This document shows positions 46,898 to 57,790 of a stretch of DNA of 64,000 nt, piece by piece (positions within the stretch are counted from its first letter, which is position 1; each line of letters opens with the position of its first letter). Source of the DNA: Epiperipatus broadwayi (lineage: Eukaryota; Onychophora; Udeonychophora; Euonychophora; Peripatidae); the NCBI GenBank assembly GCA_028023455.1, contig JAQFVV010012395.1, forward strand, positions 5,146,001 through 5,210,000. Reading direction: 5' to 3'. The translations under genes were made by a program, and so were the position numbers. Under the pieces are notes generated by a model. It ran no database searches. It was not told where the DNA came from and saw only the letters and a list, made by a program, of their open reading frames with translations.

Positions 46898-47136
46898 GAG
46901 AGTAAAATGCGTCATTTTTGACCATTTTATCTCTGACAACATTAAATCTTAATTTATTATTCTTTCTAAGATTGCTTTTTGGTATCTTTTCCTTTCCATG
47001 CTAAGGGCAATCTCCAATTATGCTTTTCTTCTTTCTATGCTGGTAACATTGCTTACAATGTTCGTCCTGGATAGTGACCACGAGGACAAACTAATTTTGT
47101 GGCACAGGGATCTTTATAGACGAAGCTTCGGCTGCT

Positions 47137-47322
47137 GATTCTCTTGATCGGACTTTGACTAAGAAAAGGTGGCTGCAAATTGCAGGAATTTCAACTGTCC
47201 ATTTCTGACTTACGCCCTGGAAAACGATTGCCGATTCTCTTGAACGGACTTTGACTAAGCAGCTGCAATGGCAGGAATTTTCAACTGTCCATTTCCGACT
47301 TACACTTTGGAAACCGAGGTAC
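47137..47322. repeat. Tandem duplication, 96-bp unit, inside LTR element
   Basis: Two units (47,137 and 47,233 starts) share GATTCTCTTGA, CGGACTTTGACTAAG, GCAGGAATTT and CAACTGTCCATTTC. It gives the repetitive VKVRSRES/QKWTVE open frame on the minus strand at 47,091-47,324, which is not otherwise gene-like. Confidence 0.8.
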
Positions 47323-48245
47323 AAGATATGGGGATTCTCCCCTGAAAAGTGACTTACGACTTACTCTGGTTGTTGCCAGTGTGCTTTTTAAAAGAGGAAT
47401 GATCCCGGCCAATCCATTGTGGGTACTAGAATTTATCCAGTCGAGAGTTTTAAACGTAATCCTTATCTAACTTATTTCAATACTACCCTCATCCCTTTAG
47501 ATTCGAACCCTTATACGCTCCTTATACAACTTAATGAATATTATTTAAATATTTAGTTTTACGATACTTATAATATTATCTTTAAACTATCACGGACATC
47601 AATTTACATATTTATTTATATTACAATATTACTTTAACCCATTACTTTAACTTATATATTAACATGCATGTACTCAGAAAAAAACTATTTTGCTTTATTA
47701 TGATTCATTCATTATTATTTTACTAGAGATTTTTTTTTTTTATCTTGATTATTTTAAACAATTTATTTACATCCTTTTCTTAACTTATGGTATTCAAAAC
47801 AAACTTTTATTTTAACATGCGTATATTCATAAAACTATTTTATTTTACTACGAATATTGTATTTATTTTCTACAGATATATTATACTTATTTATTTAACT
47901 TGTTTTTATTTTATGTATTTCCGTTATTTTATTCATTTATTTAATTCTACAAACATTATTTCTAAATCCTTAATTTGACCCATTTATTTAACTTGATTTT
48001 ATTGATTTTTATTTATTTGAACTGTTTATTTACGAACATTTCCTTAATTAATATGTGCGTGGAGAAAAAAATCTTTTATTTTGCGAAGCCTCCATTATTA
48101 TTATTTGACAAATCAATCCATTATTTTAAATAGCGAAATTCTAATTCAGGCTTTTCATCTACGTCAAAATAATTATATTAGACTCATAGTCCATTTCCGG
48201 TCTTTTTTGTTTATTTCCTTTACTATTCCGCCCGATTACTAACTT

Positions 48246-49061
48246 TTAAACTATGTCAGGCGGTTCCTTCTTTCTTTCTACTAATTTTATAATATAAATC
48301 ATACTCCATATTCTCACTTTTATTTTTTGATTAAAATCTATTTTATCTCTTTCTCTTTCCGTTTTGTTTTTGACTTTGTAACTCAGAAAACCTTTATACC
48401 TAGACAAACTCTGAATTACTTCAATCTGGTAATATTTTTTTCTACGCTTTTTCTTTGTTTTAAATCTACGTCTACAGCAAATGCGAACATTTACATTAAC
48501 CTTTTTAATTTTTTGTAAAAACTTTTCTACACTATCTACTACCTTGAACTTATGTTTGTCTACTTTATTTATCACAACGCCATCTGATTCTAATTCAATT
48601 TCTATGTTTTTCATGATCTCAGCTTCCTGATTTTCTTTAATTAAATCTAACTCTATAACTTCTTGGTTCTTCTCTACCTTTACCGTTATCTCACATCTTA
48701 TTTCTTTTACTTCTGCTCTGAGTTCTTTAATTTCTGTTTTAACCTGACTAATTTCTGCCTTCAATTCTTCTTTGAGCTCTTGTTGGCTTTGCTCAAATTT
48801 CTGACACAATTCTTGTTGACTTTGTTTAATTTCTTGATGCATTTCTTTTATCAATTCTGCTTTGAATTCAGCTTTAAGCTCCTGTTGGCTTTGTTCAAAT
48901 TTCTGACACAATTCTTCTTTAAACTCTTGCATCATATTCATCATCATTTTCATCATCATTCGCATCTCAGATACTTCTTCTTTCTCTTTTTCCACTGACT
49001 GGGGATTTTTAAAATATATTGGGCTTTCTTTCGGATCCATTTTCGAAAATTTCAATTTCAA
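48246..49061 (-). CDS. Coiled-coil gag-like ORF of the non-autonomous LTR element
   Basis: This 271-codon intact ORF is the only one inside the LTR element, starting about 340 bp after the PBS, where gag is expected. Residues 1-22 (MKLKFSKMDPKESPIYFKNP) are followed by a methionine run (34-44) and a long coiled coil (about 30-160) with an exact internal repeat LCQKFEQSQQELK at 51-63 and 85-97. Next is an acidic stretch (135-160) and a strongly basic patch RRRFKTKKKRRKK at 197-209 that could bind RNA. No CCHC knuckle, protease or RT is present. It may be a divergent Gag or an adapter that lets the RNA be packaged by another element's Gag. An intact frame in a non-autonomous element suggests the protein matters. 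The family was not recognised. Confidence 0.75.
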   Translation of the reverse strand: MKLKFSKMDPKESPIYFKNPQSVEKEKEEVSEMRMMMKMMMNMMQEFKEELCQKFEQSQQELKAEFKAELIKEMHQEIKQSQQELCQKFEQSQQELKEELKAEISQVKTEIKELRAEVKEIRCEITVKVEKNQEVIELDLIKENQEAEIMKNIEIELESDGVVINKVDKHKFKVVDSVEKFLQKIKKVNVNVRICCRRRFKTKKKRRKKYYQIEVIQSLSRYKGFLSYKVKNKTERERDKIDFNQKIKVRIWSMIYIIKLVERKKEPPDIV

Positions 49062-49378
49062 AGTACTAGTGCTTATGTTAAACTAAATTTAAATACAACT
49101 TATTTATTTATTTTTCTTACTAAGATGGAAACTCACGCTAACTCCACCCTTTTAGTCCTTTTCTCTACCCGATCTAATGCTTTAACTCCGCCCAAATATC
49201 AGCTGTCTCTGATTTGATAGCAAACATGTCAAAATCTCTTTTCATTTCAAAAAAAAAAGTTTTCGGTCAATTCTTTTTTTTTTAAATTAAAACACTTTTA
49301 CATACGTAATTTAACTTTTTAGATTTTTATTTTCAACAAGAACAAAGTATTTAATTAACTGTCCTTTATGACAAGTTC

Positions 49379-49396
49379 GCCCCATGTTGGGCACCA
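49379..49396 (-). promoter_or_regulatory. Primer-binding site
   Basis: TGGTGCCCAACATGGGGC on the minus strand, two bases after the LTR end. TGGYGCCCAAC-TGGGGC is the classic form of a PBS complementary to a tRNA 3' end (it resembles the tRNA-Lys type); the exact primer tRNA was not determined. Confidence 0.8.
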
Positions 49397-49398
49397 TT

Positions 49399-51087
49399 TG
49401 AACTGTCTTCGAATATGTGCATTCGAAACACCGGCCTCTTAGGCAGAGAAGAACATATGCCCAAACGATAGCTATAAAATATATAACTAGCGTTACATTT
49501 CCAGGACATAACTTCTTCTCAGCTGTTGAGTTCAACACCAAGTTCAAAGCACTTTTTTTGTTTGTGTATAAACACGGGCGCCAGCTATCTATTCAAGGAT
49601 GAATAAATAACGCACTTTGATCAATGGCCACTAACTCAACACCTAAATCCATGACTAGCTCAGCTGTTTGTAATCACTAATAGATTATACATAATTAGTG
49701 GTTAAAAGACTTGATAAAGAATTTGTTAAAAAGAATTGACCGACAAATAAAGTTTAATTTTAAAGAAAATTTATTAACTAACATTTATTTACTAAATTTA
49801 AACATTTTATAATTCTAATAAAAACACACGCATATTTTTAAATTAACATTCTAAATAGTTTAAATATTCTTGAATATTTTCATAACAGAACACTGGGAAT
49901 TTATCTACTTTGACTAATAATATTGATATAAGGATCACACACATATTAACTCATGCACACACATAATGATAATAAAAAACTACATAGTATTTGAAATTTA
50001 ATCACACACATCAATAGTTCATTTATGTATGATATAGAGTTCATATAATTAGACTGTTGAAAGATTCGTACGAATTAATGCAATGCACTGGCTATTACAG
50101 TATAAACGAAATAAGCAAATGTTTTACCTAGGCTTTTGAATGTAGATGTAGAATTTTGTTCTCTTTGGTGGCTGTTTTCTGTGAGGATATTTCCATTATG
50201 AATGCTTACCAGCCAGCTGGGATGTTTCCTTGCTGAGTTTCCTGATTTTCACGATTATTACTATCGGAGACAAATAGATACTGATGGAGATTTTCTAAGA
50301 TGTTAAGCTGACATTATTTCACGGGCAGATCTGCTGTTTTCTCGGACATCTGGGCTGGAGATAAATGTGCATTCCCAAGATCTTCTCAACACTGCATTTT
50401 GTTTGTTAACTGCTCAATTAATTTCTGAACTGCACTACTCAATTACTTTGTGAACTGATTGTCTCAACTGATTGTCCGATAAAATATTCAGTATTTATAC
50501 CAATGAAGTGTTTTCTTTTCAATATCCTCCAGCAAATATCTGTTGTCAAATTCAGTGATAATCATTTGATAAACGTGTTTTTGAAAGATTGCTTAATTAG
50601 TAATAGCCATGTAAAAATGTTGTTTGATATTAATTAATAACCATTGCCATGTTTTTTAATGATAATCTCCTTTAACTTTCATTTATTTATAATAACATTC
50701 TATTGTTGACACTCGCACATATATTTTTAATACAATTTACTATTTAGTTTTAACATTATTTTTTCTTTAATTAAACTTGAATGAAAAGAGATTTGTATGT
50801 TTTAACTTTTTAAATTATATTTTTACGAATACTAATAAAAACTCTTTACTTCCTTTTATAACCCTTAGTTTAATTTCTCTAATGAAACACCCCTCTCCCC
50901 TTCTGATTAATTAATTGTAGCTTTTTTATTTCAAAACTAACGCTAGAAAACTATTTGATTCTTATCCTTTTCTAAAACAAACTGCAATAAACTCTTCAAC
51001 GTTTAGTTTTATGTTTTTCTTTTATGAACGATTATTTTAATAATATAATTTTAGATAAAATTATGTGCCTATATCAATATAGGTACA
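49399..51087 (-). repeat. 5' LTR (1,689 bp)
   Basis: The upstream LTR. TATAAATA at 50,492-50,499 (minus strand) is the probable promoter, putting transcription start about 25-30 bp lower. The outer end TGTACCTATATTGATATAGG forms a short stem (CCTATATTGATATAGG), as does its twin. Confidence 0.9.
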
Positions 51088-51107
51088 ATATATATATATA
51101 TATATAT
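51088..51107. repeat. (AT)n between two LTR-type elements
   Basis: A 20-bp AT dinucleotide run separates the 5' LTR end (51,087) from the next unit (51,108). Both elements seem to have targeted AT-rich microsatellite sequence. Confidence 0.85.
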
Positions 51108-53326
51108 TGTAACGAGCACAGACGTTCGTTACATTGTTTTTTTTTTATTAAACATGAAAGTAAATTAAAAAGTTCGCATTTAAAAATTTTCTTTAAGAAT
51201 TAAAAATTGAAATTAAATATCATCTTAAACTCTTATATATTAAATCGCACAGATAATGAAAAATTATTAAAATAAAACTTTATTAAAGAAAAAGTATTTT
51301 AAAACTAAATTTTAAAAAGATTTGGAAATAAAATTATATCTTTAAATTTATCTTTAAATATATCTTTGATTTGGAAAACAGGTTAATTAATCAGAAATGG
51401 AAATGATAAATTTAATTAGTCAAATGTAAACCAACCTTGGGCATTTAAATGTAAAAACATAGGTCAGATAGGAAAACAATAGAAACTTTTAGCAAATGAA
51501 ATAAATCCATTGGGAAATCGGACCTCAACGAAAAGGATCATCACATCGATGACGTAATGTTAAGTCAATCCTTCGAATACGTATAAAAGGAAAATTTGGA
51601 AATTATTAATTAGTGACTAGTGAATGATTACTACGATGTGAGAGAGATGTGTTAGTGTGGAAGTGAAGGAGAAGGGATTGAAAAAAGACGCACGATTCAA
51701 TCCCTTCAGCTTTGCTAAGAAAGAAAAAAAATGAACTATCCTTTTTCTACATTGAGGACCAGTTAAAGCAAAAAAACCTCCGGATGGATAAATAAATCCG
51801 CCAACAGAATACCAATTTTAGGACGGCGTGGGAATTTACGTTCAGGGCAAGCAACGAATAAAGATGAACTGTTTAAAACCGTACGAACTTTACAATTAAT
51901 GAACATTAAGTTAAAAACTTTTCGTATTTAAAATAATTGCATTAGTTTCCTATCTGACTAAAGTAGTTAAAATGTTATTTGATGTATTTTTTATTTATTT
52001 GTTTAAAATCATTTCCATTTATTTAATTTTGTTCTTTAAGTTTATTTATAATTTCTGTTTTCCGTTAAGTTAAATTATATAAATGTTAAACTTAAGTCAG
52101 GCGTGAATGGCTGTATAGATTTGTAAAGTTATATTAGGGGAGGGTAATCTTAGGTTATTTGTTTTGTGGTTAAATTGGGTCAATGGATTGGATATATTGG
52201 TGTGATTAGTAGATGTAATATTGATTTGCTACGGGCAGAATCGCTTCATACGCCGCACACTTCCGTTTGCCTATGGAAGGAATTATAAGTCGGATACCGC
52301 AGTTCCTTTCTATGGAGTTTTTTGTTTTATTGCTCTTCTTTGCAGATAGATGTAATATTCCTATCTCATAAGAGGCAATTTCTTCTCTTAACCTTTTGTG
52401 CTGCCGTATTTTATTACATTGAATACATCGATATATCAGATGAATTGATGCCAGTTTGACTACGAATTTTAGCCTAAGGTTAAATAGGGATAGAATGTTT
52501 ATTTTCAAAAGCAAATTTATGTGGTCTATTCATACTCGATCCTAAATAAAAATGCATTAAATTTAAGTTGTTTATAGACGCTTGCATGGATTGGTTATCG
52601 GTTAAGTATGTTTTGGGTTTTCATATTTGATCAAAATATATATAGACATTCGATAAATAATGATACCTTATGGTGAGTATCTAAAATGTATTTATTCAGA
52701 TGTCTTTTAAGTTATTGGTGACAATGCAAGTATCTTATGGTGAATACTATTGGGTTATGTATAAATTTCCCTCCGCAATTGTCAGTAATCAATAATTTTG
52801 TATTTTGATCGTTTATGTTTACTTTGAAATGTTTTTGACCGTGAAATCTATGTAACCGATCTATATTCAACATTATAAACAAGCTTTCCTAAATTTATCT
52901 GTGCGAACTTAATTAAAATGTAAAATTAGAATATAATAGTAATTAAATGTAAATTAAAGTCAAAAATCAAAGTTAAAAATAATGTTAAATGTTAAAATGT
53001 AAACTAATACTAAAATAATTTTAAATCTTATATATATGTGCATAAATAAATGTTTGTATGTTAATTACTGGCAGTGGCTTATTTTATTTATTTTTTTAAT
53101 ATTGAAATCTAATTAGATAAGATATTATATTATTTAATCTCTGCTATTCCACTGAGCTAGTGACATGGGCTAATGACTGGATGCAAAATTTAAAAAAAAA
53201 AAAAAAAATTTTTTTTTTTTTTTACTTACGTATCTGCCTACTTTATAAATTTTTCTAGGTTCAAATGCCTAGATGGCGCCCTGTAGTGCAGTTTACGTTA
53301 AGTACCTCATTCTCCGGATCATTACA
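51108..53326 (+). mobile_element. 2.2-kb solo-LTR-like unit (same family as 38.2-42.3 kb)
   Basis: It begins TGTAACGAGC (terminal hairpin TGTAACGA...TCGTTACA), ends CTCCGGATCATTACA, and is flanked by AT repeats. The TG...CA ends, an internal pol II promoter about 475 bp from the start and absence of coding capacity fit a solo LTR of a gypsy element with TGTAA/TTACA termini. Block order here is promoter, leader, Y (52,094-52,545), X (52,558-52,920), tail with TGGCAGTGGCTT (53,069) and CCACTGAGCTAGTGAC. The 102-codon minus-strand frame in Y is not conserved in the other copies. A small non-autonomous element is the alternative reading. Confidence 0.65.
51515..51589 (+). promoter_or_regulatory. 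Promoter block of the 51.1-kb unit
   Basis: CGGACCTCAACGAAAA, CRE-like TGACGTAA (51,550-51,557) and TATAAAAG (51,582-51,589), conserved in order with both units of the 38.2-42.3 kb foldback. CRE-to-TATA spacing equals that of the left foldback unit within a base or so. Confidence 0.7.
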
Positions 53327-54897
53327 ATATATATATGTTGTAAAGGGTAGCTTACAATGCACACATTCCTAAAAAGATCAAGCCTATTTATTGAACCCAA
53401 TCCATTTGGAATTTATATTAATAATGGGAAGATTATTTGTTTATTATTTATTATATATATACATATAATGCACAATAGATTATTTTATTATAAAATAAAA
53501 TACGATCAATATTTTACAAAGTAATATTGTATATATATAAACTATTTGATTAAATAAACTGTAATGTATATATATTTTTTAATTTAAAATTGAATATTAA
53601 TTTATAGTTAAATGATTTTGGGATAGCCTGAAGTTAAGTTGTGGTGAACATGTGTGAAAATAAAACTGATTTTATTATTTTATTTTTTTTATTTGTAATA
53701 AATGAAATGTATTTAAACAATACATATAAAAATCTAAATGAATTTAAACAATAGGCAGTTAAAAATCTTAGCATTCCTGGAGATCTACGTGCATGAAATG
53801 TACAAAAACAGTTTACAAATCGTACTTCTTATTGTTATAGCACCTGTAACAAAAGACAGCAGTAAAAACTAAAATTTAGAACGCTAAAATGGAGTTTGCT
53901 TTTTCTTTTAGTTAAATTATAAACATTTTAAAAGTCAAATGCTGTAACTAAAAGTTTACCAAATTCAGAGGAAAGAACGTGAAATAAGAAGTAAGAATAA
54001 TTGATAAATTCTTAAATAATTAAATCGTGTTTTAAAAGTTGTTGGAGTAAATTTGAATATTTTAAATCTTTTCAAAAAGAATAACGAGAATTAAGTCTGC
54101 TGAAAATTGGAAAAAAAAAAAATGAAATAATTTTCTTAATATATATGTAAAGTGCTTCAATACTATTCATACAAATATATGATTATAAATAATTATTGAA
54201 TTGTACTTTAATATGAATATGGGCTAGAGCAAAACATGCTATTGTGCATCATGGTATTTCCTGCCAGCTGTATTAAACCTCTCTATATATATTTTTTTCT
54301 ACTTTATTGTAAACAAACAAGAAGATGTCTGCAGTCCAAAGTAAACAAGGATTGGAATACTTAATGGTGAATCAAATGAGGATCAAGGTGTTTACTATTA
54401 AACACAACTACAGGAGACACCATCGTACCTATCTATCCTTGCTAAAGAAAATGATTTACTAAGTCAAACTGCTTTGAAGAACAACTTGCCTAACTATCAA
54501 CTACTACTACTTCTATTATGATGATTTTTATGAACTTTGTTCCAATTGCAATTTTTTTTAAATCCAAGAATCAATATTGTAAATTTTTGTTTATTTATTT
54601 TATTTATTTTAAGTCTTGTTATCTGTTGTATTTTCACACTCTGATGCTGAAGCCTCATTTTTCAGAATTAGAAAAGAAGAAAAGGGGGAATTATTCATTT
54701 TGATATTTTTATATTTTCATTGTAAATAAAATTTAGGTTAACCTACCTGCTTCACATCAGGTTATCCACATAAATATTGAGGTAAGATTCTCTAAATTTA
54801 GTTTCATAGGTTAAATTACAACACTTATACAGAATACATATTATGTTTTATTTTGTGATTAACCTTGTACATATTTTCCAGTATGTTTGACTAATCA
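53327..54897. other. AT-rich spacer
   Basis: No gene or recognisable repeat. Confidence 0.4.
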
Positions 54898-54913
54898 ACT
54901 AGTATCTGTCTCT

Positions 54914-54951
<38 letters not shown>

Positions 54952-54965
54952 AGAGACAGATACTA

Positions 54966-55001
<36 letters not shown>
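54898..55001. repeat. (AT)n flanked by 21-bp perfect inverted repeats
   Basis: ACTAGTATCTGTCTCTATCAT at 54,898-54,918 is mirrored at 54,947-54,967 around an (AT)n loop; a second (AT)n tract follows to 55,001. It is strongly cruciform-prone. Confidence 0.85.
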
Positions 55002-55005
<4 letters not shown>

Positions 55006-56243
55006 GGAACTTGTTAAATAGGTTGTTAACATCTGCAAATATATAATTTAGCTAGCCAGCATCTCAATTATTTTAAATAACAAGTTTATTTTTCTATATA
55101 ATTATGATTTGTAGAGAATGAGTGACATAGGTGGATTTTTACCATGGGGTATAAGGGTTGGATTATAATAATCATTAATTAGTAAAATGGTAGGGGTTCA
55201 CATGTGACATATGATTTTTTTATCATTATTATTGTCGTTATACTTGATGATATTTATTATTGTTAATAAATGTTTGATTTTATATTATTCCGGTCTCTGG
55301 TTTATTGAGTTTTCCTGACATTCCACAGTTTATAAATAATTATGCATGCACACACATCTATTTTTCTTATCATATAAAAGCTTGAAAATAAAACAAATAT
55401 AATAAATGCTGGTTGTAACCTATATATAGGTGCAGGAGTTGCTGTGTGTATCTGTTCATACCTGCTAAAGGAGTCAAAAGCAATTTTCTCTCTGGATTTG
55501 AATATTATGGCATAATGGAATTAAAAAAGGGGGAAAGTGGATGAACTAACCTAAATTGCATTTAATATTATTAAATAGGGATAGAGTTAGTCAATTAAAG
55601 TGTATGCAATCATTGGTTAAGCATTTCATCAGATTCTCATTAGCATTCTATCAGAAGACCCACAGTCTGAACATAGTAGGATGCATTTTTTTCCCTTCTA
55701 AACCTGGTAGGTCTCTGCAGATTGTTTTGTTAGAGGCAATAAATTAGAGCATATTAGCTTATCCCACACCAGATTGCTACATCTACATAGTAGTACAGTC
55801 TGCAAGTTAGTTGACCATCTATTACATCTGGTGCACCATCATTGGGCTTGGGTAGTTTATGACTGTTGATGAAGAGTACTGCCCATTATACTGGTGTTAA
55901 CAATGTTTGGGGCTAGTGGTCATCTTTCCATCCAATAATTCTGGCGCCATCAACTTTGGGACTCGATAAATAGGTATACCATCACATATAGACTTTGTGT
56001 AAGTTGGTCATACATTGTGAACGAATCAGTTGATTGTTGAATCTGATCTATATATCCAAGTGGTAATCATTCCATCCATTATAATATATATATAGTTGCA
56101 CTCATGGAAGTGCATTCTCTAACAGTTAGACATAGCAGTCTGGATATCGCAAGCTTCATAAACAATTAGTAAAATCATCATCTCAAAGTTTAATTACTGA
56201 TTACATTGTTGACAGAAAACCATTAATACAGCATGAGACTAAA
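55002..56243. other. Spacer with cephalopod-SINE-like 5' fragment
   Basis: 55,421-55,448 (TATATATAGGTGCAGGAGTT then GCTGTGTG) matches the start of the tRNA-derived SINE common in coleoid cephalopods (from general knowledge); the rest of the SINE is missing. No gene in the remainder. A GCACTCATGGAAGTGC hairpin next to (AT)n at about 56,096 resembles ACACTCGTGGAAGTGT at 45,122. Confidence 0.4.
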
Positions 56244-56407
56244 GTTGGCACTAATTGTATTTCCTCTTGTGATGAATCTGATTTCTTACCAGTTCACAAA
56301 TGAATCGCATATTGTCAAATAGCAAGTTGGCACTAATTGTATTTCCTCTTGCGATGAATCTGATTTCTTACCAGTTCACAAACAAATCGCATATTGTCAA
56401 ATAGCAA
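56244..56407. repeat. 82-bp tandem duplication
   Basis: Unit 1 56,244-56,325 and unit 2 56,326-56,407 differ at only about three positions (for example CTTGTGATG versus CTTGCGATG), indicating a recent duplication. Confidence 0.9.
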
Positions 56408-56569
56408 TAATGATTAAAATATGTATGAAAAAAATATAAAATAAATTACAAATAAACAATTAATTTGAACAAAATTAAATAGTAATAAAAAAAGTTTGTC
56501 TGGTATCAATTTTTTTTCAAATATTTGAAATTTTTTATTAGTCAAGACTTTATTTCCTTTTTTTTAATG

Positions 56570-57790
56570 CAAATTTTAAAGTAATGGTACCTTGTTGCTT
56601 TGGATTTATGCGATTTTTGAAAATTATGGAATGTATTCCACATTTTTCAAGGTAAGTTAAGTCTATTTTTGTGTGATTTTTTAATGCAGGTTTTCTGTGG
56701 AACCTATCTACCACATAAAAAGAGACTCAAGTGTACATGGTTACCAAGTCCTTTATTTAATACATAGTCCAAACATTTTAATAACCTTCAATCTAAAGGA
56801 TATCCTATTAAAGTGATACGGGTTTCCATTGGATCAAAAAGCTGTGTATTTACGATCTGCAGGATAAAGTTTTATCTGCCAATAGCTGGCAATCAGATCC
56901 AATGTTGGGAACACTTTATTGCCTTGGAATTTTGTTAACATATCACTAATTGGTGGAGATACATTTTTGTAGGGCCATGTGATTTTATTTAATTGCCTAG
57001 CATCTAAGCATAGTCTTATTGAGTTATCCTTTTTTTACTATTACCAAATAGTTATTGTATGGGGATGATGATTTTGATATAACCTCCCAGTCCTCCATTT
57101 GGGCAAGTTGTTTTTCTACCTCAGTCCTATATTGATGGGGCATTGGGTAAGATCATGTCTGATATGGTGTACCTTCCATTTCTTTGATACAGTGTTCAAA
57201 ACCTTTTATTACCCCCGGTTTTTCTGAGAAAACATCATTATATGTATCCAGAAGATCTTTGAAATCCCCTGTCTGTTTCAACTTCTTTATTCATTTTATG
57301 ATTGAGTCCTTCTCTTTCTCTAATTGTATATTACATATCCCCTTTTTTGATTTTCATCTTTTAATCCAAAATGTATTATTTCACCATCACATATAACCTT
57401 CCTGGGTTTATAATCTATTAAGCACCCTATTTTGTGCATGAATTCTGAATCCAAAGCAGCATCATGCACTAACTCTTAAAATCAATATGTTATGATATAT
57501 ATATCTCTGCCATATTTTTAACTGTGCCCATATTTGTTCAGACTCCAACTGTGCTCTCTTCCCATTTGCCACCATGACATGTGCTGCCTTTACTGGCAAG
57601 GTTTTGACATTTGTTTGTTGCTGAATCATCTCCAATATCTTTTCTGATTTGACTGCCAGAATCAAGTAGCACCTGTACTTTTATGTCATTTATGTGCATG
57701 TCAATCTTAGGGCATTCCTGTGATATGAAATTAATAGTTCCCCCATCATGTTCACAGATGAGGTTATCTATTTTTTTCATGCATGGTTTG
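56570..57790 (-). pseudogene. Ty3/gypsy pol relic: protease and RT N-terminal part
   Basis: Minus strand: protease with IKVQVLLDSGSQ (Asp of the D-S/T-G box, about 57,660-57,690) and VKAAHVMVANGKRAQLESEQ (about 57,540-57,600). The pre-RT segment LLDTYNDVFSEKPGVIKGFE spans about 57,205-57,265. RT fingers and palm follow: PHQYRTEVEKQLAQMEDWEV, PYNNYLVIVKK, RQLNKITWPYKN-like words, and ASYWQIKLYPADRKYTAF (about 56,830-56,880). KCLDYVLNKGLGNHVHL then runs into a degraded catalytic region near 56,710. Frameshifts and stops are frequent. It overlaps in domain coverage with the 42.6-44.6 kb relic, so it is a separate copy and not its missing half. Confidence 0.8.

Larger units (their letters stand above)
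45154..51087 (-). mobile_element. Non-autonomous LTR retrotransposon with paired LTRs
   Basis: A structurally complete element read right to left: 5' LTR 49,399-51,087; 2 bases; PBS 49,379-49,396; internal region with one coiled-coil ORF; polypurine tract 46,882-46,897; 3' LTR 45,154-46,878. LTRs start TGTACC and end TTCA on the element strand. The two LTRs are very similar, with about 36 bp net length difference from a few small indels plus scattered substitutions, so insertion is recent. The 2.5-kb interior has no protease, RT, RNase H or integrase, so proteins must come from another element. Both flanks are AT dinucleotides, which fits a 4-5 bp TSD but cannot prove it. Confidence 0.9.

Noticed and set aside
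52206-52514. 102-codon minus-strand ORF in block Y
   Set aside because: Not open in the homologous Y blocks at 39.4-39.9 and 40.8-41.1 kb.
42640-57790. One gypsy element split by nested insertions, with halves at 56.6-57.8 and 42.6-44.6 kb
   Set aside because: Both relics include the RT catalytic region (degraded in one, YMDD in the other), so domain coverage overlaps and they must be separate copies.
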